A DNA stretch of 64,000 bases. Origin: Mauremys mutica. Lineage: Eukaryota; Chordata; Testudines; Geoemydidae. The notes below the pieces were generated by a model. That model did no database searches. It worked only from the letters and a program-made list of their open reading frames with translations, and had not been told where the DNA came from. This document shows, piece after piece, positions 47,371 to 59,494 of this stretch. The DNA lies in assembly GCF_020497125.1 (NCBI RefSeq), contig NC_059079.1, positions 11,489,553 through 11,553,552 on the forward strand, given 5' to 3'. Positions within the stretch are counted from its first letter, which is position 1. Each line of letters opens with the position of its first letter. The translations under genes were made by a program, and so were the position numbers.

Positions 47371-49254
47371 CCTCCTTGCTGTCTGGTGCCAGCCATAGGA
47401 GCATTAAGAGCACAGGAGAGACGATATACTGCTCATTTCCAAGGCCCAGCACCATAATAGCCTCCAGTAGCCAAGAGGAGCAACTGCAGGGAAAGTTTTG
47501 CTCAGCCCCAGGATGAAGCTAGTCATTCTATGGGGATAATGTGTCCAGTCCAATCAGCACCTAGGATCCACCGGGGGAGGGAGCTTGCTCAGTGCAGACA
47601 AAATCTTTAAAGAACTTAGTAGCCAAACTGATAAGTCTTTACAGAGCATGTGCAAACTGAAAGTTTTATGGGGTTTATATCTTGGCCAAATTCAGGAAGA
47701 TTTTCATGGGGATACCAAAAAGTACATCCCTGGCTCCAGGCCAAGTTCTGAGTTCTTGTTCAAAAGCAGAAGGCCCTGGAGCTTCTCAGCAAAACAGCTG
47801 CAGGATTATTTTTGACATGGTATTTTCACCAACCTTATTCTCAGGAACAGCTGAATCATTTACATGAAACCTTCAAAAAAAAGTTGAGTCAGCTTGAGTC
47901 AGATAGCAAGCATTAAAGGTTAAAGTTTGACAAGGTTACAAGCAACTGAAAATGAGTGTCTTATAACGGGAAACGTCAGGCAAATTTAACAACAGGTGGC
48001 AATCCCAGCTCTGTCTCTAATAGAAACAACAGAGAATCAGGACAGCCCACACTGCTGATCATACTCTCTAGGCGTTACAATGGAAGTCTTGTGATTATCT
48101 CCCACCTTTGTATCCTGGTAAGATGACTGTGCTATTGTGCAAATCTTTACACTGCATCGTAATGAATTTTCATCATACTCTTCAACTCAATAGAAACTCA
48201 GCTTCCTCACAACCAGTGAGCCAAATCCTAAGAGATGCTGAGCAACTGGTATTTCCCACTGACTTCAGCAGGAGTTGCAGGAGCCCAGAAACACTCAGGA
48301 TCTTATATTACCACCCAAACTGTGTATGAACCTCTGTGTATTCCCCATTTCTTTCAACAGTGAACAATATGGACAGTTTCAGAAGAGTTACTGGAACGGT
48401 TGTTTTATGGAAGTAAGTCTTCAAGCAATACACACACTAAACTCTGAGGGTTCTTAAAATCACAGAGCAGGTATTTTGTAAGAAACTTTGCAAACAAATT
48501 ATTTTACTGTAGATATAACTGTAGCAGACATTCTATATATGTTTGCAAGTATTCTGCATGCACACTGTTTAAAGGGGACATGTAAAAGAAATACTGGTCT
48601 TGTCCCTTTCTCCCTTTCTTTTTATGATGCACAAAGAACCTTTAAAAGATCTCTCTCACTCTCTCACACACCCACCCCCTTTCCTGTCTTTTCTCTTTTT
48701 TAAAAGACTGGAAAACTCAACGGACAACTAGAGAACTAGTAAGCTTATGATATCACAAGTGCCAAAGAAGTGAAACCTAAGAAAGAGTGTTTAAAACTCT
48801 TGGAGAGTTTTGTTAGCATCTATTTCATTAACCTACTTTAGAGAAAAGCTCTCCTTGCTAAGTATTCAAAATCACTGCTCCTTCCATTATGGGCTGAGAT
48901 AGCTCCCAAACTCTATTCATAAATCACCAAAGGAATCTGTCTCTTTCTCTCTTAAAAAAAAAGGGGGAGGGGGATGAGGGGGACAGGACAGGAGTTGCCT
49001 CCAACATGCAGGGATTCTATGCTCCCCCTCATCTTGACTGATAAAGCGGAATTAATCATAGAACTTATTATTTTAAGTTTTTTTGGTGCCCACAAGGTTG
49101 ACTTGATTACATTTGTTATGTGCAAGCAAAAGAAAGTCCCAACCAATACTATCTATACACTTGGTGCTTTAAAAGGCCAATTTCGAAAAGAAGAAAAACA
49201 TTCTAAGCAAAATCAGCTAGGAGAGAGAATTTAAATAGAAAAATGTGATTGATA
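47211..49254. other. no gene recognised; (CA)n microsatellite
   Basis: A CA run spans 47346-47370. Positions 48205-48305 resemble the palindromic MITE family. Nothing else is supportable. Confidence 0.4.
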
Positions 49255-49592
49255 GTTGATAACTGTTTAAGAACATTTTATTAGATGCCCCAAAAGCCAT
49301 AACCCCACAATTGAGAAAGAAGGCTATCCTGGTTAAAAACAACAACAACAACCTGGCTTAGAAACGAAATAAAAGCAACCATAAATATCTATCTATCTAT
49401 CAATAAATGCATGAAAGGGGAAGCAATGATTATAAATCAGAAGCTAGAAGCTGTAGAAACTTGATAAGTAAATTAAAAGGACGCAAGTAGAAAACTATGG
49501 CCATCAGAGTTAAGGACAGCAAGGAGGAATTTTAAAAGTGTTGGTTCTTTACAAGACAGAAATGGTAGAATTGTCAATAATAATTAATGCTG

Positions 49593-49680
49593 CAAGTCCA
49601 TCACGGAGGTCACGGATTCTGTGACTTTCTGTGACTTTTGCAGGGGCTGGTGCTGGCTCAGGGGGTGCCCGATGTAGCCT
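49593..49680. mobile_element. MITE fragment inside the CR1
   Basis: 'cacggaggtcacggattctg' followed by 'tgtgactttctgtgac' interrupts the CR1 sequence, which resumes at 'aatgatgcagaaaagg'. 'aataat' is present on both sides and may be the target duplication. Confidence 0.6.
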
Positions 49681-50973
49681 TAATAATGATGCAGAAAAGG
49701 AAGAAGTTTTCAATAAATATTCCTGGTTTGTATTTGGAAAAAAAACAAATGATGTATTCAGATCCTATGATGCTGCTGAAATACCTTCAATTTAAACAGT
49801 AATGTAGGAGGCTGTTAAACAGCAGCTGCAAAAATTTGCCATTTTTAAATCAGCATGTCTGGACAACTTGCACCCAAGAGTTTTAAAAGAACTGGTTGAA
49901 GAAGACTCACAACTGTTATGGCTGATTTTCAGTAAGTCTTGGAACACTTGGAAAGTTCCAGATTACTAGAAGAAAGCTAATGTTCCAATATTTAAAAAAG
50001 GGTAAATGGGGATGACCCAGGTAATTATAGATCTGTTAGCCTAAAATAACAGGATGGTTTATATGATAGTCAACTAATAAAGAGTTAAAGGAGGGTAATA
50101 TCATGAATGCCAATTATCATATGTTTATGCAACATGGATCTTCTCAAACTAACTTGATATTTTCTTCATGAGATTACAAGTTTGGCTGATAAAGGTAATA
50201 ATGTTGCTGTACTATAGTTAGGATTCTGAAGGCATCTGACTTGGTACTGCACAATATTGGACACACAAAATGGATAAAAAACTGGCTAACTCAAAATGTA
50301 CCTGTCAATGGGGAATCTTTGTCAAGCAAGTATGTGACTAGTAGTGACATGCTGCAGGAAGCAGTTCTTGGCTCTGTGCCATTTAACATTTTTATAAGTG
50401 ACCTGGAAGAAAAAAAATCATCACTGATAAAGTTGGTTGATGACAAAGATTGGGGGAGTAAACGAAGAGGACAGATAACTAACGAAGAGGACAGGTCACT
50501 GATACAGAATGATCTGGATCACTTGGAAAACTGGGTGCAAGCAAACAATATGCATTTCAGTACAAGCAAATAAAAAGTCATGCATGTAGGAATAAAGAAT
50601 ACTGGCCCTATTTGTAGGATGGGGGGCTATATTCTGGGAAGCAGTGATTCTGAAAAAGACTCAGGGATTATGGTGGATAATCAAGTTGAACACAGGCTCC
50701 CAATGCGACTCTGTGGCTAAAAGGGCTAGTGTGATCCTTGGATGTATAAAACGGGGGATATCAGAGAGGAGTAAAGAAATTATATTACCTCTGTATTTGG
50801 CATGGGTACATCCGCTACTGGATTACTGTGTCCGGTTCTGGTGTCCATACTTCAAGAAGGATGTTGAAAAATTGGGGAGAGTTAAGAGAAGAGCCATGAG
50901 AATTATTAAAGGATTGGGAACATATCTTACAGAGAGAGAACTCCTGGAGCTCAATCTCCTTAGTGTAACAAAG

Positions 50974-51248
50974 GGTACGACTACACTACCTGCCGGATCG
51001 GCGGGCAGCGATTGATCCAGCGGGGGTCGAAATGGATCCCCGAGCACACTCCCGTCGACTCCTGTACTCCACCACCGCGAGAGGCGCAGGAGGAATCGAC
51101 GGGGGAGCGGCAGCAGTCGACTCACTGCAGTGAAGACACCACGGTAAGTTGATCTAAGTACGTCGACTTCAGCTACGTTATTCATGTAGCTGAAGTTGCG
51201 TAACTTAGATCGATCTCCCCTTTCCCTTGCCCCCGTGTAGACCAGGCC
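50974..51248. mobile_element. MITE inside the CR1, 275 bp
   Basis: Interrupts the CR1 between 'agtgtaac' and 'aggttaatgg'; AAAG flanks both ends (50970-50973 and 51249-51252). Left end 'ggtacgactacactac' and right end 'gtgtagaccaggcc' are imperfect inverted repeats. The body contains 'ccggatcggcggg' and an inverted pair around 'cttcagctacg' and 'gtagctgaag' (51168-51196). The GC-rich body is unlike the AT-rich CR1 around it. Confidence 0.8.
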
Positions 51249-51580
51249 AAAGAGGTTAATGGATTATTTGATCACAGCTTGTAAAGTACCTACATGGGGA
51301 ACAAACATTTGATATTAGAAGGCTCTTGGATCTAGCAGAGAAAGATGTAACAAGATACAGTGGTTGGAAGTTGAACAAATTCAGATTAGGAATAACCCTA
51401 AATTTTTAACAGTGAGGGTAACTAACCTTTGGAACAACTTACCAAAGTTTGTGGTGGATTCTCTATCACTGACAATTTTAAAATCAAGACTGGATGCTTT
51501 TATAAAAGATATGCTCTATTCCCAACAGGAATAAATACAGGGAAGTCAAATGGCCTGTTATGAAGAAGGTCAGACTAGAT

Positions 51581-51892
51581 CAGAGGTTGGCAACCTTTCA
51601 GAAGTGGTGTGCTGAGTCTTCATTTATTCACTCTAAGTTAAGGTTTCGCATGCCAGTAATACATTTTAATGTTTTTAGAAGGTCTCTTTCTATAAGTCTA
51701 TAATATATAACTAAACTATTGTTGTATATAAAGTAAACAAGGTCTTTTAAAATGTTTAAGAAGCTTAATTTAAAATTAAATTAAAATGCAGAGCCCCCCG
51801 GACCGGTGGCCAGGACCCGGGCAGTGTGAGTATCACTGAAAATCAGCTTGCGTGCCACCTTTGGCATGCGTGCAATAGGTTGCCTACCCCTG
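51581..51892 (-). mobile_element. non-autonomous hAT, copy 3 of the 23388 family, inside the CR1
   Basis: Ends CAGAGGTTGGCAACC and CCTACCCCTG, with perfect TSDs GACTAGAT at 51573-51580 and 51893-51900. The GACTAGAT target is the CR1 3'-end motif itself. Same orientation as the 37639 copy and nearly full length (312 bp). Confidence 0.95.
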
Positions 51893-51946
51893 GACTAGAT
51901 GATCACAATGGTCCCTTCTGGCTTTACAGTCTATGAATCTGTGACA

Positions 51947-54489
51947 GCTGAGCATACTTGTACACTCTTTCTGAGCAACTTAGCAATACATGGTGAAATA
52001 GCTGTTTCAGTGTTGCAAACTAGTCTGGTCAAGGACACACCAGATGAGTTGAGCCTGGAAGCAGCACCTTTCTCAATTTCCTTCTACTGTTTTTCTCTTG
52101 AATATTAGTCTCTCCATATCCTATTTACCTTCCCACTCAGATGACAAACAGCAAAGAAGATTTCACCTGCTCTGCTAAACAAAGAGCGATCACTGCACCG
52201 TATCACATTGGTGCCAGTACTGCCCTTTGCTGTATCACATGCTTAAACCCATCCACCCTCAAGTGTAACTAAATGGTCAATAAACAATTCCAGTTCCAAG
52301 TATCCTTCCTTTATATATATGCACTGTGCATTGATTCAGGACAAGAGAAGCCCTGCATTGGTGTAAAAGGGACAGATGCTAATTCACCTTTAATGTTGGC
52401 AATCCCATGTTATTAACCTTTTAGTACCATTATTAGAGTCATTAAATTAAAATTAATTTTTTTAGCTACTGAGAATGGATATTATTATGAAAATGAGCTC
52501 TAAAGCGATTACAGAACATTGTGCTCCGTAAACCACAAAATGTGAAAATGTAGTATGGTAGGTATTGAACTATTCAGAAAATTGCCAGGAGTAAGGAAAG
52601 CATCCAATTATTCGGCATGGACTCTAATTATGCAAATATTTGATATAACTGGACTCATCAGGAAGTTTACTGCCTCTCATCAAAATGCTTATGAAACATG
52701 TAGGAAAGACTGGGAAAATAAATAGGGAAAACATTCCAATATCATCACACGTTAGTCATGTGTAGCGTACTTAAACAGCACGTGCACACCAGTACCACTC
52801 AGATGTTATAAAATCCTTAGAAGGAGACAGGCCACGCATCAGAAGTCAAACTGAACTTGGCAGGAGGCACAAATTCCCCAGGGAAGACCATAAGCGTCCC
52901 ATGGGGAATTAGGAAGGTTGCCAAACTTAGCAGGTGTATTGCATATAATAAGCATTATATACCAGACTTAGAACAAACATCCTTTAAGAAGTGAGCATTA
53001 TATTTAGACTTAACAGATTCCCTTTAAAATAAATAGCATAGCACAGTGTTCTCTGCATGTTTAATAAACAAGGCAGTAGCAAAATGTATAGCATGAGAAG
53101 TGGCAATCCAGGAAAGGTTAGGGTTAAGGCCAAATGCAGACAATAGGCATGAGTGTAATAGGGCAAAATCTAGCCCCACGAGTACAGTGGCAAATGGTGA
53201 GGATGCTAAAGAGGATGAGGAAGCTGTTACACTGTTCATGTCACCACCAGGAGATGGTACATATCTTTGACAATTAGTATAAAAATAGAAATTAAGTTCA
53301 GATTCACCTCAAAAAGCCCTAATTTCCAAAGGATAAGTTCAGGACTACACATTTGATGTCTATTTCTGCCCCATTAATATCAATGAAGGTTTTCCCATTG
53401 ATTTCACTGGGGGAAAGATCAAAGCCACTGTAGATAAATATTACAAGTCATCCACCTATCTGCAAGTGACGCATCAAACATGCACTGGGTGAGAGATCAA
53501 TGAGAGTAAGTTAGCACAAAAGAAGATGGAAAGAAAAATGAGAAAGAAAGGGGGTAAGGAAATCAAACATCTTTTTTCAAATACAGATCTTTTAATCCCT
53601 TCACAACACGTCTTCAGATGCGAGGAGATACATATTTCATATCAGGCTTGACAGTTACTTTGATTAATCATTCAGCTTTCTACCTCCAAGAACCAAGCCA
53701 GGTCACTGCTGTTCCATTTCCATTCAGGCACAGTTTGAATCACAGATGCCATGAAGAAAATGCTGCAGTTTTCAGTGCCTCACATCTCCAGGGCAATCAG
53801 TACTGCCCCTCTGTTTTTCTACTGCCATTGTCTTCACCCTGTATGTCCTGAATTATCCTGGAAAGTTTATTTGTGCACCAAATATGCAGCAAAATTTCCT
53901 AAGACAATGATCCTTACTGAATCTAGCTCTTATTTGTCTCAACAAATCAGACCGTGCTGCTCAAGACCAATACTCACTAAAGACCAGAGAGCATATTACA
54001 TTGTATAGTGTAAACTGAGTAACATGAAAGAATTTTGGGTTGTATGAACATTTGGACAGAACATTTGTAGTTATTTAAAGTGCCTAGATGTACACAACTA
54101 CATTTAAGTAGGTATGTTTGGGGCTTTACCATGGGCCATGTAAATAAAAGTTGTATCAGCACTTATTGGGGATGACCTGTGTAAATTCACCAGTGGCCAA
54201 TGTAGCCATCCCAAACTTGCACCACACCTTTGCATTCCACATACTTATCATCGTGTGAAGCTGGTGATCACTAGGATTAAGGCTACCTAATGCTTTCCAT
54301 TACAAGACCACATTTTCAGTTGCTTATAACTTTGCCAAACTGTTTAGACTTAAATTTTCCATGCCTGGTCTCTGCCTCAGGCTAAATGATTATTGTTTTT
54401 GCTGAAAATTTATTTTTTTCAGCTATTTCTAAAAGCAAAATCAGAAAAAAATATATTTTGCCCATACTTAAGTTGTATAAACTTTCTCA
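51947..54489. other. no gene recognised
   Basis: About 2.5 kb of unassigned sequence. Positions 53360-53440 carry a MITE-like 'cccattgatttcactgggg' piece. Confidence 0.4.
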
Positions 54490-54491
54490 TA

Positions 54492-54862
54492 CAATAGAAC
54501 CTTAGAGTTATAAACACCAGAGTTATGAATTGACCATACACCTCATCTGGAACCAGAAATACACAATCAGGCAGCAGCAAAGACAAAAAAAAATACAGTA
54601 CAGTACTGTGTTAAATGTAAAATACCAAAAAAATAAAGGGAAAGTTTGAAAAAAGATTTATCAAGGTAAGGAAACAGTTACTGTGCATGTTTCATTTAAA
54701 TTCAGGTGGTTTAAAGCAGCATTTTTATTCTGCATAGCAAGTTTCAAAGCTGTATTAAGTCAATGTTCAGTTGTAAACTTTCAAAAGAACAAACATAAGC
54801 TTTTGTTCTGAGTTACAAACAACCTCCATTCCCAAGGTGTTTGTAAATCTGAGGTTCTACTG
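54492..54862. mobile_element. Tc1/mariner-type (Tigger-like) MITE, 371 bp
   Basis: Left end CAATAGAACCTTAGAGTTAT and right end (reverse complement) CAGTAGAACCTCAGATTTAC share most positions, and the following 'aaacacc' is common to both. TA flanks each side (54490-54491 and 54863-54864), as expected for Tc1/mariner elements. There is no transposase; the middle is AT-rich. Confidence 0.85.
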
Positions 54863-54864
54863 TA

Positions 54865-56200
54865 TGTGTATGTATAAGAACACAGACTCTCAATATTTCT
54901 CAAATATTTTCATCAATAAAAAGGACAGAAGTCAGATACCTATGACTGATGGTGCCACATTATTCATGGATTCTGAAAGTATTACACATTTTAGTATAAG
55001 TATTCATCAGAAAAATTGTGCCAAAGCATATTATTTGCTATTCACTATTTGTTTTTCTCCTACAATATATTTCAGTCAGCCAATCAAGAAGTAGAAACAA
55101 CTGAGACGACCAACCACAGATCTTGCATAACAAATTGTGAATATTGTAGCTGAGGTGGATAGTTTGCAAACATCCCACAGACTATGACTACCAAAGACAT
55201 AAAAAAAAGTTAGGATCCGTTTGTGAAAGATTCTCTAGCTCAAATAAGGGGCTAGATCCATAATGAATATTAGTCACCATACACAGTTCACGTAGTCCTA
55301 TATCTGGCCTTTATTGTTACATGAACTTCCAGTCTCCAAAACTCTGGAATATAGAAGTTTACAGTAGCAAGTGGCAAAGGCCAATTTAAGCTGACTGTCA
55401 TAGGACTCACATTAAAACAAATCACACTCAATTGAGTGCTCTAAACCTGGGTTCTCCATAAGGTCAAGTCTTCTGTTAACATTGCAGCTCGTCTCCAGTT
55501 GCTAGCATTCCACCGTGTTAATAGCAAAGCAACTGAGGTACAGGCATGTAACGAGAAATACTTGAGAACAGGGAAAACGTAAGTGTTCTCCATTCCCAGA
55601 AGCCGCAGCAGAAGGGCAAGAAGCCGTTTGACTGGAAGCATGAAATTAGCAGACTTTTCCTTGTTTGTGAGTGAATATTCAGGGCACTGAGGAAATGATA
55701 GGGATGGACTAGTCAATCCAACTGGAAAAGCAACTTTAAATTCCAGTCTGCCTTCCTTATGGAAAGTCTCTGTTCACTTGGAATGAAGATTCCTTGTTTC
55801 CTGCCTCAGGGGATAGGCCAATCTTCATGCATCACCAGAGAGAAAAAATATCTATCTGGTCCTCTTTCTCTCAGTCCTTTCATCCCCATGGGTGAAAAGG
55901 TACACTGGGAGGTTTACAATCTGTTTCCATCTGAATTCCTCAAACTGATAAGCATTTTCAAGTGCCTGCATTTCAACCCATGGGGAGAATGGATCTGGGA
56001 ACCACCCCATTATATGCATGCTCTCATACACATTTTATCTACAGAAAAAACATTTGTTGTAAACATATGGAGGGACACTGCTAGAGGCCAACATTTAATG
56101 CTCTAGTTAATAGCATTTTCAAAGAAAAAAGAAAAACCTAAATACTATGGTATGTAAACACAAACTACATGTAAAGTGACTCTCAGGTGTGAGGTGTTCG
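54865..56200. other. no gene recognised
   Basis: A 115-codon plus-strand frame at 55759-56106 has no recognisable domain and is not called. Confidence 0.4.
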
Positions 56201-56212
56201 AAAAGGTTTAAG

Positions 56213-56311
56213 CGGCAAAGAGTTCTGTGGCACCTTATAGACTAACAAACGTATTGGAGCATGAGCTTTCGTGGGTGAATACCCACTTCGTCCGACGCAT
56301 GGGACTTACTT
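56213..56311 (-). mobile_element. Penelope-like element, 99-bp piece, copy C
   Basis: Same 3' region as copies A and B, on the minus strand, flanked by perfect 12-bp duplications AAAAGGTTTAAG (56201-56212 and 56312-56323). It begins just upstream of the hammerhead-like motif and stops short of the usual terminus, at 'ctctttgccg'. Confidence 0.92.
56259..56298 (-). ncRNA. hammerhead-ribozyme-like motif, Penelope copy C
   Basis: Parts as in copy A. Helix I GCGT/ATGC, helix II GTGGGT/ACCCAC and GAAA are kept. The core reads CGGACGA (U4 changed to G), which would be expected to abolish activity. Confidence 0.5.
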
Positions 56312-56323
56312 AAAAGGTTTAAG

Positions 56324-57686
56324 TGAGTGCTAGTCAGGCATACCAGAGCCCCAGTACACTAGGGGTATGGCCCTAATACGATGCACAGAATGGCCAGATG
56401 CATTGGGGGATGAGAAGAGGATGTGTGGTTTAAACTAACTTGTGATCATTTTGAGGCATACTGATGGGGTATTTTAATTGGATCTGGATATATTTTTAAC
56501 ATGTCAAGATATTTAAGCACAACAGGATTTGTAAGTGTAACACAATGCTCAGACTTATTTTCCATAGTACCCTTCATCTGTGTAGTGAGAAGCAACTGTC
56601 CTGCTGACACTCTGTTGTTTTTCTCCTGGCTGGATTATTTGATTAAGATGCCAGCATTTTTGTCCTTTTATGACTGGGGTTTTAAGCTGGTGCCCATGGC
56701 TAAAGAGAATGGCCAGTCTGGTCTATGACAGGTCAATGTAATAGCAACAGCCTACACCACACAATTAGAAAATGGCTGGATCACACAAAGCAGCAAGTGT
56801 GGTTATAGATTCAACCCCAGAATCAGCTGTGGCTTTACCAACTACTTAATCTGGAAGATCTGAACAGTCAGTGGAATGCAGTTTATGGGTCAGTATGTAG
56901 CACAGGCCTTTAAAAATGCAACCCAGTCACTAAGATCGCCTGTGCCTTGTCCGGGTTTCAAAACACAACACAAAATATGGTCTTACAAAACAAAGGTGAA
57001 GTGGTGGAAAATTAGATCAAGACACGTACTGTCTGGCTCCTTGCTCTGCCCACAAGGGAAGGTAACCTCACTATCTTTATAGAAAACTGGATCAAAGCAG
57101 CTTTAGGTTGTAGCAGCAGACAGTGATCTAATTTATATTTTAAAAGCCTACAGGCGTCTCCGCAGTGAAAGATCACAGGCTGGAGGAATAGCAGCTTGTA
57201 AACTATGACAGTTAAAAAAATAAAGACAAAAGCAGTCCATGAGTGGGGCAAGGTTATGTTTTCATTTTAAATCATAAGTTGTGTATTTGCTTCTTTCCAA
57301 ATCTGTACCATGCCAAATGCTCTGCTGATTTGCTGCTTGTAAAGCTAAGTTAATTTCTGGAATCTAAAGATGCAGAATGACCACTGTAAGAATCTGGTCA
57401 TCCCTTGCCGTGAGCTGGGCTGGCCTCAGACTGGAATAAAGTTGGTTATTCTTTGCTGTGAGGTGGACTGGGCTAGGAGTCACACTTGGATCAGGATAAA
57501 CAGATCATTCCTCATGGCAAACTGGATTGGATCCATTCTCAGCATCAAATTGGGATGAAATTGGTAATTTCTCTCACTGAGATGGGTTAGAGTATCTATA
57601 TAGGCATTTAAAAGATGCCAATCAGCCAGACATAGGGACCAACAGCTTTTTAATGTCTCTCCAGTGTACCACTGGCCTGAGATATA
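56324..57686. other. no gene recognised
   Basis: Unassigned sequence. Confidence 0.4.
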
Positions 57687-57693
57687 CAGGTGT

Positions 57694-57740
57694 TAGAAAA
57701 AAAAACCAGGAGTACTTGTGGCAACTTAAAGACTAACAAA
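57694..57740 (-). mobile_element. Penelope-related 3'-end scrap, third family
   Basis: 'ccaggagtacttgtggcaac' and 'ttaaagactaacaaa' are the reverse complement of a Penelope-type 3' terminus distinct from copies A-C. TTAGAAA occurs at both edges and is a plausible TSD. It is truncated before any hammerhead-like motif. Confidence 0.65.
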
Positions 57741-57841
57741 TTAGAAAGGCTACCTGCATTCGGCTTCCTCCTCCCCAACTTTCCTCACAAAGACTACTTC
57801 TCCCCACTCTTCTCATGTCACTACAGGGTCAGAGAGACAAG

Positions 57842-57940
57842 ATAGGTGAGGTAATATCTTTTACTGGTCCACTTCTATTGGTGAAAGAGACAAGCTTTCC
57901 AGCAATATAGAACTCTTCCTCAGGTCTGGGAAAGGTACTC
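57842..57940 (-). mobile_element. Penelope-related 3' end, second family, copy E
   Basis: On the minus strand it carries 'cagacctgaggaagag' and 'aaagcttgtctctttcacc', then the hairpin-like 'ccaatagaagtgg' and 'agatattacctcacc'. Same family as 59341-59490. Confidence 0.8.
57888..57927 (-). ncRNA. hammerhead-ribozyme-like motif, second Penelope family, copy E
   Basis: Helix I AGAC/GTCT, core CTGAGGA (fits CUGANGA), extra A, a weak helix II (GAGT/GCTG, three pairs), GAAA, GCTT palindrome. Same 40-nt length and part order as copies A-C, but with different helix I and II sequences. Confidence 0.5.
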
Positions 57941-57942
57941 AG

Positions 57943-58190
57943 AAGGTATTGTCTATACTGCGATTAGACACCTGTGGCTGCCCCAGGCCAGCTGACTCAA
58001 GCAAAGGGACCATTTACTGTAATTGTGGTGTAGGCATTTGGGTTCATGCTGCAGCCCGAGCTCTGGGACTCTCCCACGCTGCAGGGTCCTACAGCCTGGG
58101 CTCCAGCCCAAGCCCAAACATCTACACTGCAATTAAACAACCCCTTAGCCCAAGTCAGCTCTGTGACCCAATGTGCCTGGCGCAGCCCTT
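57943..58190. mobile_element. hAT-like MITE, second copy of the 20703 family
   Basis: Shares 'ctgcgattagacacctgtgg', 'gctgcagcccgagctctggg' and 'tctacactgcaattaaac' with 20703-20962 in the same order. It sits directly against the Penelope piece and its right end is degraded. Confidence 0.75.
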
Positions 58191-58479
58191 GCTGAAAATG
58201 CCATGGTCAGGGCAGGCTGAAAAAGGGAGAGCAGATACTCCCCAAACTGATAGTTAACACTGAAGTTAAATTCACCAACTAGTCACAAACTGTGCTTCTG
58301 ATCCCCCACACTGGTTATTGAGAAGCTGAAAAAAGAAATCACACAGCCCCCTTTATTGCATTCCAGTTCTCTGGCTCCCAATCAGCACATCGGTCCAGTA
58401 CAGTGAGAAGTTACTTAAAAACTCTGCTCACATATATAAAATATTCTTCTGACCCCAAAGGGTCATCCACGTTACCAGG

Positions 58480-59310
58480 ACAATATTAGTTTGGATCTTA
58501 CCCAAAATACCACACTGCCAGCCAATCCGTTAGTGTCTAAAACTAATGGTTTATTATAAAGAAAAAAGAAAGAACATGAAGAGAGCTGTTAAATGGTAAA
58601 GCAATCAGATACATACAGAGACTTATAGATTCATAGATTCTAGGACTGGAAGGGACCTCGAGAGGTCATCGAGTCCAGTCCCCTGCCTTCATATATCAGA
58701 TACATACAGAGACATCATATATCAGGTTCTTAGCAGTATTGGTGAGCTTGCTGACTTGAAAGTCCCTCTGGAACACATCCACAGCTTGAACGGGTCATTC
58801 AGTCCTTTGTCCAGAGCTTCATTTGCAGAGAGGTTTCTTCAGAGGTAAGAAGCAGGAATGAAGACAAAATGGAGATGATGCAGCAGCCTTTTTATATCCT
58901 TTGCCATGTGGCTTGGAACACATAGCACATGGCATGGAAGAACCTGAGTTCTGTCCATAGGCACGCCCCTACATGTCTTGCTGACTCATAAGGTGTAGCC
59001 CTGCCTCTCTCAGCTGATGTCTCTTGATGGGTCACCACGCAGGCTTAGTGCTGATGCCATTTTGTCTGGGGGTATCACCCAGAAACACAGCATCAGTTTT
59101 GAAATACAGATATACCATACATCTCTATAACTCACAATACAAAGGTGATACAAACATATAAACAAGATCACCATACTTGGCAAATCATAACATTTTCAGA
59201 TACTTTACATGGCATATCTGGCCAGACTCATTGCAATTTTATAATATTGATATCAACAATATCATAAAGTGTTGCACATATTCCATATAGCATCACAAGA
59301 TGGCATGGGC
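58480..59310 (-). repeat. long repeat-like block, possibly LTR-derived, interrupted by a CR1
   Basis: Style and internal words ('taatggtttattataaagaa', 'ttgatgggtcaccacgcagg', 'ggcaaatcataac') resemble reptile LTR-type interspersed repeats read in reverse, but the limits are guesses and no TSD was found. A tiny CR1 with a 19-bp TSD lies inside it. Confidence 0.3.
58623..58694 (-). mobile_element. 72-bp CR1 3' end with 19-bp TSD
   Basis: 'gattcatagattctaggac' and 'ggaagggacctcgagaggtc' are a CR1 terminus in reverse complement. ATCAGATACATACAGAGAC is present at 58604-58622 and again at 58695-58713, a perfect 19-bp duplication of the target. Confidence 0.92.
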
Positions 59311-59340
59311 CAGTTGTGAGTTTTTAAGACACATACCCAG

Positions 59341-59490
59341 AGTGTCTCAGACCTGAAGAAGAGCTCAATGCAGCTCAAAAGCTTGTCTCTCTCACCAACA
59401 GAAGCTGGTCCAATAATGGATATTACCTCACCCATCTTGTCTCTTTAATATCCTAGGACCAAGAGGACTACAACTACACTGCATACTATA
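59341..59490 (+). mobile_element. Penelope-related 3' end, second family, copy D
   Basis: Contains 'cagacctgaagaagagctc', 'aaagcttgtctctctcacc', 'ccaacagaagctgg' and ends near 'gactacaactacactgcat'. The 5' part of the element is missing. Confidence 0.85.
59349..59388 (+). ncRNA. hammerhead-ribozyme-like motif, second Penelope family, copy D
   Basis: Helix I AGAC/GTCT, perfect core CTGAAGA, extra A, helix II GAGCT/AGCTC (five pairs, loop CAATGC), then AAAA in place of GAAA (G12 lost), GCTT palindrome. The loss of the general-base G12 would be expected to inactivate it. Confidence 0.5.
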
Positions 59491-59494
59491 TATA

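Larger units (their letters stand above)
49255..51946 (+). mobile_element. long decayed CR1 LINE with three nested insertions
   Basis: About 2.0 kb of CR1 sequence after removing insertions. It runs from the endonuclease/RT linker ('acaattgagaaagaaggct' at 49309) to the terminal 'tctatgaatctgtgaca' (51930-51946). Reverse-transcriptase remnants are readable at 50241-50573 ('FNIFISDLEE', with the catalytic pair as LVDD) and 50644-50985 ('KEIILPLYLAW', 'RAMRIIKGLG'). Many stops and frameshifts make it a relic older than the CR1 at 16758. Insertions: a MITE piece at 49593-49680, a MITE at 50974-51248 and a hAT at 51581-51892. Confidence 0.92.

Noticed and set aside
50823..51185. 120-codon minus-strand frame rich in arginine and leucine
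   Set aside because: It is the antisense of CR1 plus the GC-rich MITE inserted in it.
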